This document shows, one piece after another, positions 11,701 to 23,300 of a stretch of DNA of 64,000 bases. This DNA is from Closterium sp. NIES-65 (Eukaryota > Streptophyta > Zygnematophyceae > Desmidiales > Closteriaceae): positions 2,542,501 through 2,606,500 of the forward strand of contig CANXME010002001.1 of assembly GCA_948144175.1 (NCBI GenBank). The letters run 5' to 3'. A model generated the notes under the pieces. It had not been told where the DNA came from, searched no databases, and saw nothing but the letters and a program-made list of their open reading frames with translations. Position numbers and translations under genes: made by a program. Within the stretch, counting starts at the first letter, position 1. Every line of letters begins with the position of its first letter.

Positions 11701-13978
11701 GCTCAGCACCCCCAGACTCAGCACCCCCCGGCCTCGCACCCCCAGGCTCAGCACCCCCAGGCTCAGCACCCGCAGCAGGACCAGACTCAGCAGCAACCTC
11801 GACTGGCTCGACCGTGTCTACCTGGGACACACCTGAAGGGGCAGGAACCTGAGGGGGGAGGGGGTCTACCGGGGGGGGAACTGGTACCAGGAAGTCCGGT
11901 GGGGGGGGGAGGGAAGGAGTACGGTAGGGGAAGAGGCGGTAGAAGGGGACTGACTCGTCGAACGTGACGTCCTGGGAGGACAGAACACGACGAGAGGAGG
12001 GGTGGTAGAACTGCCACCCTGGAGCGTCAGGGGGGAAGCCAAGGAAGACACAGGGAGCAGCACGGGGGGACAGCTTGTCCGCAGACAAGTCGCGGACAAA
12101 CGCCCGAGATCCCCAGACACGGAACGCAGACGCATCGCCGACCTTCCCCGTCCACAGTAACACTGGGGACATCGCGGGCCGAGAGACCCTGGGGTGAAGG
12201 TTGAGCTGATGCGCCGCGTACCGAACCGCAAACGGCCACAGAAAATGGGGGGCAGCCGCATGCATCATGGACGTACGAGCGACATCCATGACCATGCCAA
12301 TGTGGCGCTCAGCAATCCCATTTTTCTGTGGAGAGTCCGGAAGCGTAAAGGTCTGGCGGATCCCCTGTGCACGACAGTAGTCTCGCAGAAGGCGAGAGGA
12401 GAACTCCCCACCTCGGTCAGAATGCAGACGCAGAACAGGAAAGTCCGAGCCGAAGCTCCTCTTGAGCTGGAGACGAGCCTCGCGGATCCAGTCGATCAGC
12501 ACCTCAGTGACAGCACCCTTGCTGCGCAAGGGGAAGACTGAGGTGTAACGCGAGTAGTCGTCAACCACCAACAGGAAGTAGCGCTCGTGACCCTGCCCAC
12601 GGACGGGGGCCGGGCCCCACACGTCCATGTGAAGCGTCTGCAGAGGAGCCTCTGTCGGGGGAAACTGGGAGGAGTGAGGAGCAGCCCTGAGGCGCCCCTC
12701 GACACAGGGGACACAGGAAGGTCCTGGTCCCGAAGGAAGGGGAGGGAGAGACTGGGGAAGACCAGAGACAAGGACACGGGAAGCCATGCCCCGAAGACGG
12801 GGCAAGGAGGGGTGGCCTAGACGGTGGTGCCACAGAAGAGTCTCGTGAGACAGGAGGCGACACGAACAGGGGGCAGACTCAGGACCAGACCTGGACGCAG
12901 CAGCAAACACCTGACCCGACGCTGCTACCTGACCGGACGCGGGGACAGGAGGAGACTCAGTGGTCAGGGTGTAGAGGCTCGACCCCGGCCGACGCGAGAA
13001 CGTGGCCAGGTGCCGGCCTGTGCGTGCGTCCGTGCAGTGGGTCACCCGCTGACTCGCAGGAGTGAACTGGTGAACCCCCGCATCCTGTAGGTCTGCACCA
13101 CTCACCAAGTTCGTCGAGAACGAGGGGAGGTACAGGCCAGACAGGGTGCCCGAGGGGGCAGCCGGACACGGGAGGACAGTGGAGAAGTGAGCGAGGACAG
13201 GACCCCCAGAGGGGTCAGCCAGGGAGACAGCAACCGGCCGACCAAGCGGCGTGAGTGTGGTGCGGTCCCGAAAGAAGGAGCGAGAAGCCCCAGAGTCAAG
13301 TGTAAAGGTGAGGGAGGCCGAAGCCAACGCGGTACCTGAGAGCGCAGCCTCACCCGCACCTGAGGAAGCAGACTCACTAGCACCTAGAGCAGCAGCCGCA
13401 CCTGTACCTGGAGCAGGAGACTCACTAGCACCCAGAGCAGCAGCCTCACCAGTAGCTAGAGCAGCAGGTCCTATACCTGGGTCAGGCGGGACGCACAGGT
13501 GACCGGCACGGTCAGCACTAGTAGGCAATGCATACATGGCAGTGAGAATAGCATCATAGTCAAGAGCATATATATCTACCCTCTGCCTAAGCAACTCCAC
13601 CCAGTCGGGGAGCTCAGCCTCGTCGCCAAACACGGTACGCCAGGCGTCGCTCAGACGGGCGAAGCAGCGGGACTGTGTATGACTACGTGTCCCACAAGGC
13701 TGACCAGTCCGAGTACCAGTGCGAATCACGTACGAGCAGCGAACAGCACTGAGAGACCCTCCACTCTGAGCGTACCACTCACGAAGCTGGCGAGGCGTGA
13801 GAGACACGCGAGAGGGTCGCGGGAGCTGCATCTGGCCGCCACCACGAGTAGAAGCAGCAGGAGTGGAAGTAGGAGTAGTGTCGCCACCCCTACAGCCCCA
13901 ACCAGCGTACCACTCACGCAGCTGCTGGGGCGTGAGGGACTCACGCAGGCGTCGCTGGGGCTGCATCTGGCTCCGCAA
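8735..13978 (-). CDS. Copia C pol polyprotein (protease-integrase-RT-RNase H), one internal TGA
   Basis: Read on the minus strand from ATG 13978, an open frame of 1676 codons runs to a TGA at 8948-8950. The same frame then continues 67 codons to 8735. Approximate residues: two (S/T)LTPxQLREWYA motifs (15-24, 60-69), a Cys-rich segment (81-105), aspartic protease LDSGASRSFF (227-236), integrase HHCC (384-425), DDE residues D452, D521 and E557 (35 residues apart), a GGAEP-rich linker (about 735-1000) with two SPQELREWFARRW copies, RT with YVDD, and RNase H with DASW, CEAEIYA and YVDNKAM. The TGA replaces a codon that is Arg (CGG) in sisters and removes the last RNase H motif (EANTADVFTKAL). Sister copies start pol translation within gag; this copy has no capsid part. 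Apart from the TGA it looks competent. Confidence 0.93.
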
Positions 13979-15193
13979 GTAGGAGCAGGAGCAGGACTAG
14001 CAGCAGGAAGGCAGGCAGCCAGGCAAGCCAAAAGGCAGGCAGGCAGGCAAGCAGGCGACGTGAGCGTGCTAGCAGGGCAAGAGCTCACCAGTGGTGGGAA
14101 GAGTAGGCTCGGCGACTCAGCGGCTCGGCAGCTCGGCGGCTCGGCGGCTCGGGCGACTCGGGCGGCTCGGCGGCAAGGCGGCTCGGCAGCAACTGCAGCT
14201 CAGCAGCTCGGTGACTCGGCGGCTCGGCGGCAGGGCGGCTCGGCAGCAACTGCAGCTCAGCAGCTCAGCGACCCGGCGGCTCGGCAGCAGGGCGGCTCGG
14301 CTGCTGGGCGGCTCGGGTGCAGGGCGGCTCGGCGGTGGGGCGGCTCGGCTGCTGCAGGTGAGCGATGAAGGAGGAGGAGAAGCAGGGGAGGCCACACACC
14401 TGCCACCCCGCAAGCGGCCCCCTCAGGTCGCCTCGACAGGCGACGGGAAAAGGGGGGGTGGGTGGTGGGGGCCGGTAGGTGCAGCGGCGGGGCCAGCAGG
14501 TGCAGTTGCGGGGCCGGTAGAAGGGGACGGCAGGAGCCGTCAGGAGGGGACGGCGGGGCCGTCAGGAAGGGACGGCGGGGCCGTCACGAAGGGACGGCGG
14601 GGCCGTCAGGAGGCGACCGGGCCGCGACGGGGGCAGGCGGCGGGCCCGCGAAAGGGCCTGGGCGGGGCCGCGACAGAGCCGTCGGCGGGGCCGCGTGAAA
14701 GCCGGGGCGGGGCCGCGTAGAAGCCGGGGCGGGGCCGCGCGAGAGCAGGCGGCGGGGCCGCGAAAGAGCCGGAGCGGGGCCGCGTGAGAGCAGGCGGCGG
14801 GGCCGCGTAAGGGCCTGGGCGGGGCCGCGACAAAGCCGTCGGCGGGGCCGCGTGAAAGCCGGGGCGGGGCCGCGTAGAAGCCGGGGCGGGGCCGCGTGAG
14901 AGCAGGCGGCGGGGCCGCGAAGGAGCCGGGGCGGGGCCGCGTGAGAGCAGGCGGCGGGGCCGCGTAAAGGCCGGGGCGGGGCCGCGACAGAGCCTGCTGC
15001 GGGGCCGCGTGAGAGCCGGCGACGGGGCCGCGTAAGGGCCGGCGGCGGGGCCCCGACAGAGAGGGCGGCGGGGCCGCGTCAGTGAAAGCGGCGGGGCCGC
15101 AGGGAAAATGACGACCCGAGGGGTCGCTAAAAAAAAATCGCGCCTCGGGGGGCGCTTCGGTGGGCCCAGAAAAAACGGTCCGTAGAAGGACCC
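13979..15193 (-). repeat. Copia C GC-rich leader arrays
   Basis: On the plus strand it consists of ggggccgcg-centred repeats (for example ggcggggccgcgtgagagcagg, 14640-15060) and a gctcggcggctcggcag array (14110-14340). Long frames in several phases reflect composition only. No gag-like protein is seen on either strand. Confidence 0.8.
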
Positions 15194-15204
15194 GCTCTAT
15201 ACCA

Positions 15205-15336
15205 TGTGAGAATAAGCGAACAGGAATGAATGAACTAGCAGTGAAATGAGTACAAGTAGGAAACCCTAGAATTGTGTACCCCCTATAGGCTAACCCACTG
15301 TAGCCTACACAAGCAGAACATATATAATGTTTGACA
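15205..15336 (-). repeat. 5' LTR of copia C
   Basis: Same 132 bp as the 3' copy with no difference found by eye. The minus-strand primer site lies at 15194-15204. Confidence 0.95.
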
Positions 15337-15341
15337 AAGTT

Positions 15342-18300
15342 TTCCTCTGACCTTCTGCGAGCCTTCTGTCGTGCACGGGGCATCCGCCAGACGTTCACGC
15401 TTCCGGCCTCCCCATAGCAAAAAGGGATTGCTGAGCGCCGCATTGGCATGGTCATGGGCGTCGCTCGTACGTCCATGATCCATGCGGCTGCTCCCCATTT
15501 TCTGTGGCCGTTCGCGGTTCAGTACGCGGCGCATCAGATCAACCTTCAGCCCCGGGTCTCCATGCCGGAGACCTCCCCTACTCTACGGTGGACGGGGAAG
15601 GTTGGCGATGCATCTAAGTTTCGTGTCTAGGGATCTCGGGCCTTTGTCCGCAACTTGTTTGAGGACATGCTGTCCTCCCGTGCTGTTCCCTGCGTCTTCC
15701 TTGGCTTCCCCCCTGACGCGCCTGGTTGGCAGTTTTACTACCCCACCTCGCGCCGTGTTCTGTCCTCCCAGGACGTCACGTTTGACAGGTCGGTTCCTTA
15801 CTACCGTCTCTTCCCTTACCGCACTGCACCCCTTCCCCCACCGCCGCTCTTCCTCGCTCCAGGTCCCCCCCTAGTAGACCCCCTTCCCCATCAGGGTCCT
15901 GCCTCCTTAAGTGTGTCTTAGGTAGACGCAGTCGAGCCTGTCGAGGTAGCTGTTGACTATGGTGCTGCTAGGGGTGCTGAGCCTGTGGGTGCGGGGTCTG
16001 GGGGTGCTGAACCTGGGTGTGCTGAGCTTGTGCGAGCGGAGCTTGGGGGTGCTGAGCCTGGGGGTGCTGCGTCTGGGGGTGCTGAGCCTAGGGGTGCTGC
16101 GACTGGGGGTGTGGAGCCTGAGGGTGCTGAGCCTGCTTGTGTGGAGTCTGGCGGTACTGGGTCTGGAGGTCCTTTGGGTGCTTCGTCCCGGCGGGAGCTA
16201 CCCTCTCCCCAGGATCTGCGCGAGTGGTTTGCTCGGCGCTGGAGCCGTGCTACTGGAGCTAGAGGTTCTGCTGGAGCTGGAGGTTCTACTGCTGCTGAGG
16301 GTGTTGGTGCCACGGGTCCCGGAGGTGCTCGTACTGGAGGTACTGGAGCTGTTGGGCCTGGGGGTACTCCTTGTACTGGAGCTGCTGGTGGTGCGGGAGC
16401 TGGCAGTCCTGCAGGGGTCGGTGCTACAGGAGCTACTGGAGCTCGAGCTGTTGAGTCTTCCAGTGGTCCTGCTCGAGCTGGAGCTGCTGGGGGCGTTGGC
16501 GCTGTAGCTGCTACTGGCGCTAGTGCTTCTTGGGGTGCTGGAGTTGGCGCTGCTGGTGCTGGGGGTGCTACTGGCGCAGGTGCTACCGCTGGGGGTGCTG
16601 GTGCTGTATCTGCTGGTTCTCAAGGCACTGCGCGGCCACGGCCGTACTTCTTTCCACTCCTTGAGCAGGTTCTTCGTCTTCCGCTCTCTACTGGTCCTGC
16701 TACTTCCTTAGAGTGTCCACTGCCTGTCCAGTCTGAGTCACAGTTACAGCCCGCCTCCCCCCTGCCTGCTCCTTCTCCCTACACTGGTCCTACAGGAGGT
16801 CTTGCTGAGCGTCGTGAGCCTGCGTCTCGTCCTACGTCGCCTGTTCGTGCTGCTCGCACTAGTCGTCGTGTTCCGCGTCCGCTTCCTCCTGCGGTCCCGG
16901 GCACACACCAGATGGCATTGCGTCCTTCCACTGCTCCACTGCGTGTCCCTTTGCCGTCTCCTCCAGAGTCCTCTCTTCCTGCTCTTGCTGAAGACGAGTC
17001 TGACTCTCTTCGTGCTGCAAGCCGTACTGTCACGCGTCTTCTGGCTACTGTTGTCACTGACCCTTCCTTTGAGTCCACTGCTGCGTCTGCCCTAGTTACT
17101 GAGCTTGTCGACTTCGCTGCTCGCTGTCATCGAGACTACGCTGCTAGTCTAGTTGCTGAGTCTGAGTCTGTCTGTCCTCCGTCCGTCGGGGGTGAGTGTG
17201 CTCTTAGCACGGACGTCCTTGAGGACAGGCAGGAGGAGTTCCAGTGTTTGCTACTGCTTTGCCTCATCTCGTGTCCAAGCTGATTGCCCCTGAGGGAGAC
17301 CCGGATGCACCAGACATCCCGACTCCGCACTCTTACGCGGAGGCGATAGAGGGTCCCTACTCCTCTCAGTGGCAGTCAGCCATGGACGCAAAGATGGCTT
17401 CCTGGAAGTCCACAGGCACCTACGTCGACGAGGTTCCCCCTCCTGGGGCGAACATCATTAGCGGCATGTGGATTTTCATGGTGAAGCGGCCGCCGGGTTC
17501 TCCGCCTGTCTTCAAGGCGCGTTACGTGGCTCGAGGCTTCAGTCAGCGGCAGGGAGTTGACTAATTTCAGACCTTCTCTCCCACCCCGAAGATGACCACT
17601 CTTCGGGTGCTGCTGCACATAGCCGCTCAGCGTGACTACGAGCTTCACTCTCTTGACTTTAGCACAGCTTTCTTGCAGGGCAGCCTGCACGAGGAGATCT
17701 GGCTGCGCCGCCCACCTGGCTTCATTGGGTCGTTTCCTCCTGGTACCTAGTGGAGCCTCCGGCGGCCAGGCTACGGTCTCCGCCAGGCGCCCCGTGAGTG
17801 GCACGACACACTGAGGCAGCGGTCCTCACAGGGTTACACCTTCAGCCTTGGTTCCGGCTCTGTTTCGTGGTTGTCTACCCGCTCGTCTTCTGTTCTCGGC
17901 TCCAGCTGTGAGGCTGAGATCTACGCAGGGGCCATGGCTGCACAGGAGCTTCGCTGGCTCACCTACCTGCTGACTGACCTAGGAGAGCCGCCTCGTTCTC
18001 CTCCAGTTCTGTACGTGGACAACACGGCCATGCTGGCCTTGTGTCGGGAGCACAGACTGGAGCACAAATTGAAGCACATTGCTCTTCGCTACTTCCTTGC
18101 TCGTGAGCTGCAGCAGCGTGGTCAGCTGTTTCTTGCTTACGTGGCCTCTAGGGCCAACACTGCTGATATCTTTACCAATGCACTTCAGCCTTGTGATCAT
18201 CAGCGCTTTTGTACGATGCTAGGTCTTGTGCCTACTTGGCCTCACTTGCTCACTTCTTGGCCTTGCTTGTACTGTGATCTATTTATACCTACACTTGCTT

Positions 18301-18350
18301 GTTTATCTTTATGTATAATCTTGCATGTGAACTGGCCTTGTAGCCTTTAA
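15342..18350 (+). pseudogene. Copia B integrase C-terminus, linker, RT fragment and RNase H
   Basis: Resumes the integrase exactly where copia C split it (SSDLLRAFCRARGIRQ...). TAG codons occur near 15415, at 15628 and at 15919. A GA(E/P)-rich linker (15950-16640) includes an SPQDLREWFA motif. Near 17250 a deletion shifts the frame. The RT N-terminus (MWIFMVKRPPGSPPVFKARY) follows, with a TAA at about 17562 and a TAG near 17748. At about 17815 the sequence jumps from EWHDTLR straight to the RNase H segment QGYTFSLGS, so the YVDD half of RT is missing. RNase H (CEAEIYAG, YVDNTAM, ANTADIFT) then runs to the end. The stop used by sister copies (LLTS*) is lost and reading continues to 18350. Confidence 0.9.
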
Positions 18351-18452
18351 CTTGTGCTCGGAATGTGTGGTGACGTTGTGATCCACCCTGAGCTTGCCTT
18401 GCTTGACTGGTCTTGTGACCCCTTGTTCTCCCCCACTTTGCGTGTGGGGGTG

Positions 18453-18578
18453 TGTCAAACATTTATGCTATAGTCTTTCTAGGCGATAGTGGGGTAGACA
18501 GTATGGGGTACAATTTTATAGGGTTACATATTTGCACCCAACTCATTTCCTAGTCCATCATTCCCCATTCTCTTCACA
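18453..18578 (+). repeat. 3' LTR of copia B
   Basis: Preceded by the polypurine tract gcgtgtgggggtg, starts TGTCAAAC, ends CTTCACA, and is the same length as the 5' copy. Confidence 0.92.
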
Positions 18579-18662
18579 GTTACTATGGGGTACAGTAAGT
18601 TTAAGGTTTCCTACTTGTACCCAACTCTTTCCTAGTGCAATCACTCTTGTTCAATTCTGACA
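18579..18662 (+). repeat. 3' LTR of copia A, right part
   Basis: Starts with the second copy of the 5-bp target site GTTAC (18579-18583), then tatggggtacagtaag, and ends tctgaca at 18662. It continues the LTR that was broken at 4559. Confidence 0.85.
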
Positions 18663-19241
18663 AAAAACTGTGTGAGCCGTCATACTAACTTATAAAATCC
18701 GTTTGAGGCTAAGATCGCTAGGAATCCTCCATATGAAGGCCAGACGATTTTTTCTTCTTCTTCTTTTATGGCAAAACGTCAGACGGGCCTAAAAGTTAGC
18801 AAGAGCCCTGATGTAGATCACGGGAATAGTAACCCGAAGTGTTCAGATTTTCGCCATATCCGACAACACGTTGTGCGCTTCACAATGGGTATATACGTGA
18901 TCACACGCTTGGTCACATTGGTATCACGAACAGTCACAGTACCCTTTGAAACTATCGCGCGCACTGCTATCACGGATAGTCATACCTTGCCCCGGCTTGC
19001 TATCACGTTTGCTTACACATAAAGTGGATGCTAAGAAGTTGAAGCTCGAACCTTTTACCGTAGAGGTTTCAGGTAAGTTAGCCTGTGGTGCAGTTTTCAC
19101 TTTTCGATCGTTGCAGCAATGATGCATAATGCCCATACTATATCATTTTTTAGATAGGTGAAACGAATTTTGTTGTTCGTGAAATAAATACAAAACACAT
19201 TTCGATGAGATTTATTTTCGAAAGGCATCAACCCTAAAAAT
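18663..19241. other. AT-rich stretch without a recognisable gene
   Basis: It lies between the end of copia A and the target-site duplication of copia D (AAAAT at 19237-19241). With D removed it joins directly to 27691. A small open frame at 18768-19022 resembles nothing I know. A 29-bp segment around 18864-18892 recurs at about 28240-28268. Confidence 0.7.
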
Positions 19242-20228
19242 TACGGAGAGTCACTCTGCAACGGTAGTGAACTAGACTACGGGGGTCGGCACGAACTACT
19301 AGAGGTGATCGTAGCTTTGCTTGGTTCCTTAGTGCTTGCACATTCACGGGAGAAAACGGCAAGAGTTTTCACTATCAAAGTTGGAATTCCAGAATGATTA
19401 AACAAGCAACAACAATGACTACATCAGGCACCTAGCAACCCTGCTGCTAGCCTGGTCGACCGCCAGCACAGCTTAGTCGATCGCCTGCCAGCGTTGCGTA
19501 GAGGAGCCGCGCCAGCACGGCAGAAAGGCGACCTGCCAACGGAGCAGGTCGACGGCGTGCCAACGCTGCAGCAGAGCGGCTGTCCAGCGTTGCCCTGTAG
19601 AACACAGCAGTGTGCACGCTCGCAGGTATGCGCAGACTATTGGCTCGACTTGCCTCGTTGGGCATTCGCCGGCTGTTGTCTGCGCCTGACGAGCCATATT
19701 GACTCCGGGATACCAGCCCGCAGTCGCCTGCGCCATCGCAACCTCGACGACGTTCGCGTGCCTCCGCAGAACTCGTCGAGCAGGTTACCTGGTCGACCCG
19801 GTCGACCACCAGGTGCTTCTGGTCGACCACCACTGCTTCTGGTCGACCACCAGGTCCCTTTGGTCGACCACAACTCCCGTCGAGCCACCCCCTGGTCGAC
19901 GGACCCCTTGTGTCGACCAGAACCATCAGCGGTTGTCGCCGAGCTCCCCTCGTCGACCGCTGCTTACTTGTCAGGTCGACGGAGCAGTCCGTCGACCTCC
20001 CGGTCGAACTGTAGGTCCTGGTCGACGTCCCACCCGTCGCCCAGACCAGTCAGATGCAGCTGTCGAGCTCCCAAGTCGACAGCAACACCACAGCGGTCCC
20101 CTGCAGCTCAACGAAGCCTGTCGAGCAGCTCTCCCACTGTGAACGGTCGGTTGCTACTCCCGTACATCCGACCAAGTCGTCGGCGTTGCCCAAGCGAGGG
20201 CGGGGCCAACACTTCATTCCTGTTAACA
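19242..20228 (-). repeat. 3' LTR of copia D
   Basis: 987 bp, with plus-strand ends TACGGAGAGTC and CTGTTAACA. The part 19780-20060 is crowded with the palindrome gtcgac. It matches 25536-27685 (without F) nearly base for base, with small indels around 19785-19830. Confidence 0.9.
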
Positions 20229-20359
20229 CTCCCCTGCCGCACTCACGCTTGGGCCTCCAGCCCACACGGCAGTACTCCACGGAGAAAAAACTCATCCTCG
20301 GCGTGCACCCCACACACAGCACGCCGTCACCGCACCAGCCGTGCAGAAGGGCACGGCAC

Positions 20360-23300
20360 CTACTGCTGCACCTCATCGTCGCCGTCGCCGACGTCGGATA
20401 GACGAACTTGGCCGATGGTGACAGAGCACCGGTTGAAAGCCGGAAAATGCAGCGTCTTCGTCAGGAAGTCCGCCGGCTGCTCGGTGGTTGGGATGTACTT
20501 CAGCACAAATTTGCCGCGCCTCACCATGTGTTGCAGCCAGGCATAGCGTCGCTCCATGTGCTTGAGGTTGCCCGTCAGCCCCAAGCCCTCAGCGACCGTG
20601 GTTGCCGACTTGTTGTCGACGCGGAGGATGGTCGGCTTCCTAGCGTCGAGGAGCTTGAATTCCGCAAGGAGGAAGCGAAGTCGACGCCCCTCCTTGCCGG
20701 CATCCGTGGCCGCCACATACTCCGACTCGGTCGATGACAATGTCGCGCACTTGATGCGCGAGCTCGACCAGGAGACTGCGGCCCCTTTGTAGACGAACAC
20801 GTAGCCTCCCGTGCTCGTCCGGTTCTGCTTGTCGCCCGCGTCGTCAGCATCGATGTAGCCGATCAGCTCCAATGATTCCGGTCCACCGCCGAACTCCAAG
20901 GCGGTATCGCGGGTGTCGGCAAGGTAGGCGAGGCAGCGGTCGACCTCACGCCAATGCTGGTCGCTCCTCACCGTGAGGCCACTTCCCAGCTTGCTGCAGG
21001 CAAACGCGATGTCCGGCCTTGTCGTCATCGCCGCAAACTACAGCGAGCCGACCCTCTGCCGGTACTCCTCCTCTTCGCGCTCCTGAGTCTCCTCGTCATC
21101 GAACGTCAGCTGAGCGTAGGCGTCGACCGAGACCGGTGTCTTCGGGACTCGACCGCCCTGCTCCTCGTCGATGAAGCGCCTATGCAGCTTGTCGGCGTAG
21201 CCCTGCTGGTGCAGCCACAACTTCCTGACCGGCCTGTCGTGCACGATCTCCAGCCCAAGGTACTTCACCACCGGCGAGATCTCACGCAGCTCGAAGGCGG
21301 TCTCCAGCAGCTCCTTCAGCTCCTTCAGCATCGCGGTGCTGCTGCTAGCGGCAAGCAGGTCGTCGACGTAGACCAGCACCCAGCAGGTCACCCCGTCGTC
21401 GCTGGCCTTGAAGTAGAGCGCCTCGCCGACCTGGCTCTTCTTCCAGCCAGCGCCCAGCAGCACACCGTCGAGAGCCCTGTACCACAGCAGCGGCGACTGC
21501 TTCAGCCCGTAGAGGCTCTTCAGCAGCTTACACACCCGGCCAGTCCCGTCGTTGAAATTGTCCGGCTGGGACATGTAGAGCACCCTGTTGAGCTTGCTCT
21601 GCAGGAAAGCGTTCTTCATGTCGAGCTGCATCAGGTTGAGATCGAGGACGGCGACGATGCTGAGGAAGATCCTCAGCGTGACGTAGCTGCTCACCAGTGA
21701 GTACGTCTCGTCGTAGTCGGCGCCGTACACCTGCGTGAAGCCCTTCACGACTAGCCTCGCCTTCTCGCGCTCGACGGTGTCGTCGATGCGGTACTTGGTC
21801 GTCAGCACCCATCGGTTCTTCATGATGTTCACCCCGCGTGGGCGTTCGACCAGCTCCGAAGTCCCCATAACGATGAGGCTACGGATTTCTTCTTCCATGG
21901 CGGCCTTCACCGCCTCGCCCTTCCAGCTCGACAGCGCCTCCTTCACCGTCATCGTGGCGATGTCCCAGCGGTGTTCGGGGTCGGCATGCACGTCAGGGTC
22001 GAGCTCCGGCAGGTCTTCATCCTCCTCGGCATCGTGGTACAGCAAGTCGTTGTCGACCTCGTCGTACACCGTAGTGAAGGCAGCTGGCGGTATGCAGGCG
22101 TGGAAGCTCAACCGCTCCGGCGGCCGTCGAGCTCGACCTGTGCGTCGCAGCTCAGGCTTCGTGATCGGCACTTCCATTACATCGCTGTCGGTGGACTCCT
22201 CACCCGCCGACTGCTCCCCTTTCTCGTCGACGAGAACGTCGTGGACCAGCTGCTTCGACCCTTCGACCGGCTGTTCGTTTGCTGCTACCTTCGACAACTC
22301 TCCTGTCGACCGCTCCGGCTGCTGCTCCCCTGTCGAGTGTACCTCTGCCGTTGCCTCCTGTTCGACCGGCTCCCCTGTCTGGTGCTCCCCTGTCGTCGAC
22401 GGCTTGCCATCTTGGTCGACGAGCTTGGCGCCTTGTTGACCGCCGGCGATGCCATGGGCCAGCGCCACAGGCGACGCCTCATGGCTCCCCTCATCGTCGG
22501 TGGTCGACACAGGTGCCGACCCAGGCCGATCTGCGACGGGGAACGGAGGAGCAAGGACAGGGGGAGGGGAAAGAACCTTCACAACATCCTCATCACCAGG
22601 CTCGTCGACTTCGGTGAGCAACGGAACCGTCGCTGTCGACGTATCCGTTGGCGGGTGCGCCTGCGTCTGCTCCGACGCCGGCCCATACTTCGCCTTCCAC
22701 ACCTCCAGCGACAGCGTCTCGTAGAAGATCACCTCGACCGACGTGACCACCTTGTTGTCGGTCAGGTCGAGCACCTCCCAGCCCTTGCTCTCTAGCGACA
22801 AACCCAGGTGAAGTCCCCAGCGAGCCTTCGGCGCCAGCTTCCCACCACGTTGCTGCTCGGGAACCATGAACTGCACCATGCAGCCCCACACCCGCGCCAG
22901 CGTAAGGTCGGGCTTCTGCCCGGTCAGCAGCTGGTACGGAGTCGTCCCTGGCGGCGTCGTCGACCGCTCCAAGCAGTTGCGCACCCAGACAGCTTGTCGT
23001 AGTGCAAGGTGCCACCAGTGGTGCTGCACGCCCATGTGCAGCAACATCGTCCGCACGGACTCGACGGCCGTGCACATCTCCCGCTCAGCCATGCCATTCT
23101 GCTGCGGAGTGTAGGGGCATGTCAGGTCGTGGACGATGCCCTTCCCGTCGACGAAGTCGGTGAACGCCTTCCCGAGGAACTCCCCTCCTCGATCGGAGCG
23201 AAGCGACAGCACCAACTTCTTCGTCTGCCGTTCCACCAGCACCAGCCACCCCTTGAACTCCCGCAGCACGTCGCTCTTCCTAGCGACCGGCATTGCCCAT

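Larger units (their letters stand above)
8395..15336 (-). mobile_element. Copia C: young LTR retrotransposon with near-intact pol but no gag capsid
   Basis: Two 132-bp LTRs (8395-8526 and 15205-15336) look identical base for base, and the target site AAGTT is duplicated at 8390-8394 and 15337-15341. On the minus strand the 5' LTR is followed by a primer site TGGTATAGAGC (15194-15204), a 1.2-kb GC-rich leader, a pol-type reading frame from 13978, and a polypurine tract next to the left LTR. It sits in the integrase gene of copia B. No sequence like the MATPSVLTFDAEG capsid of copies B and H is present. Identical LTRs imply a very recent insertion. Confidence 0.95.
4560..18578 (+). mobile_element. 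Copia B, LTR retrotransposon interrupted by copia C
   Basis: Bounded by two 126-bp LTRs (4560-4685 and 18453-18578) and a perfect 5-bp target-site duplication GTTAC (4555-4559, 18579-18583). Without copia C (8395-15336) and one copy of its target site it is about 7.1 kb. Hand comparison of the LTRs gives about 10 differences in 126 positions, so it is an old insertion. It has a leader with A-tracts and GC-rich arrays, gag, protease, integrase, part of RT and RNase H. The RT catalytic half is deleted (junction near 17815) and there are several stops, so it is dead. Confidence 0.93.

Noticed and set aside
14091-15476. Long open frames with repeated GRLGGSAA and AAPPRL units
   Set aside because: Copia C leader repeats on both strands, and the minus frame crosses the LTR; not a gene.
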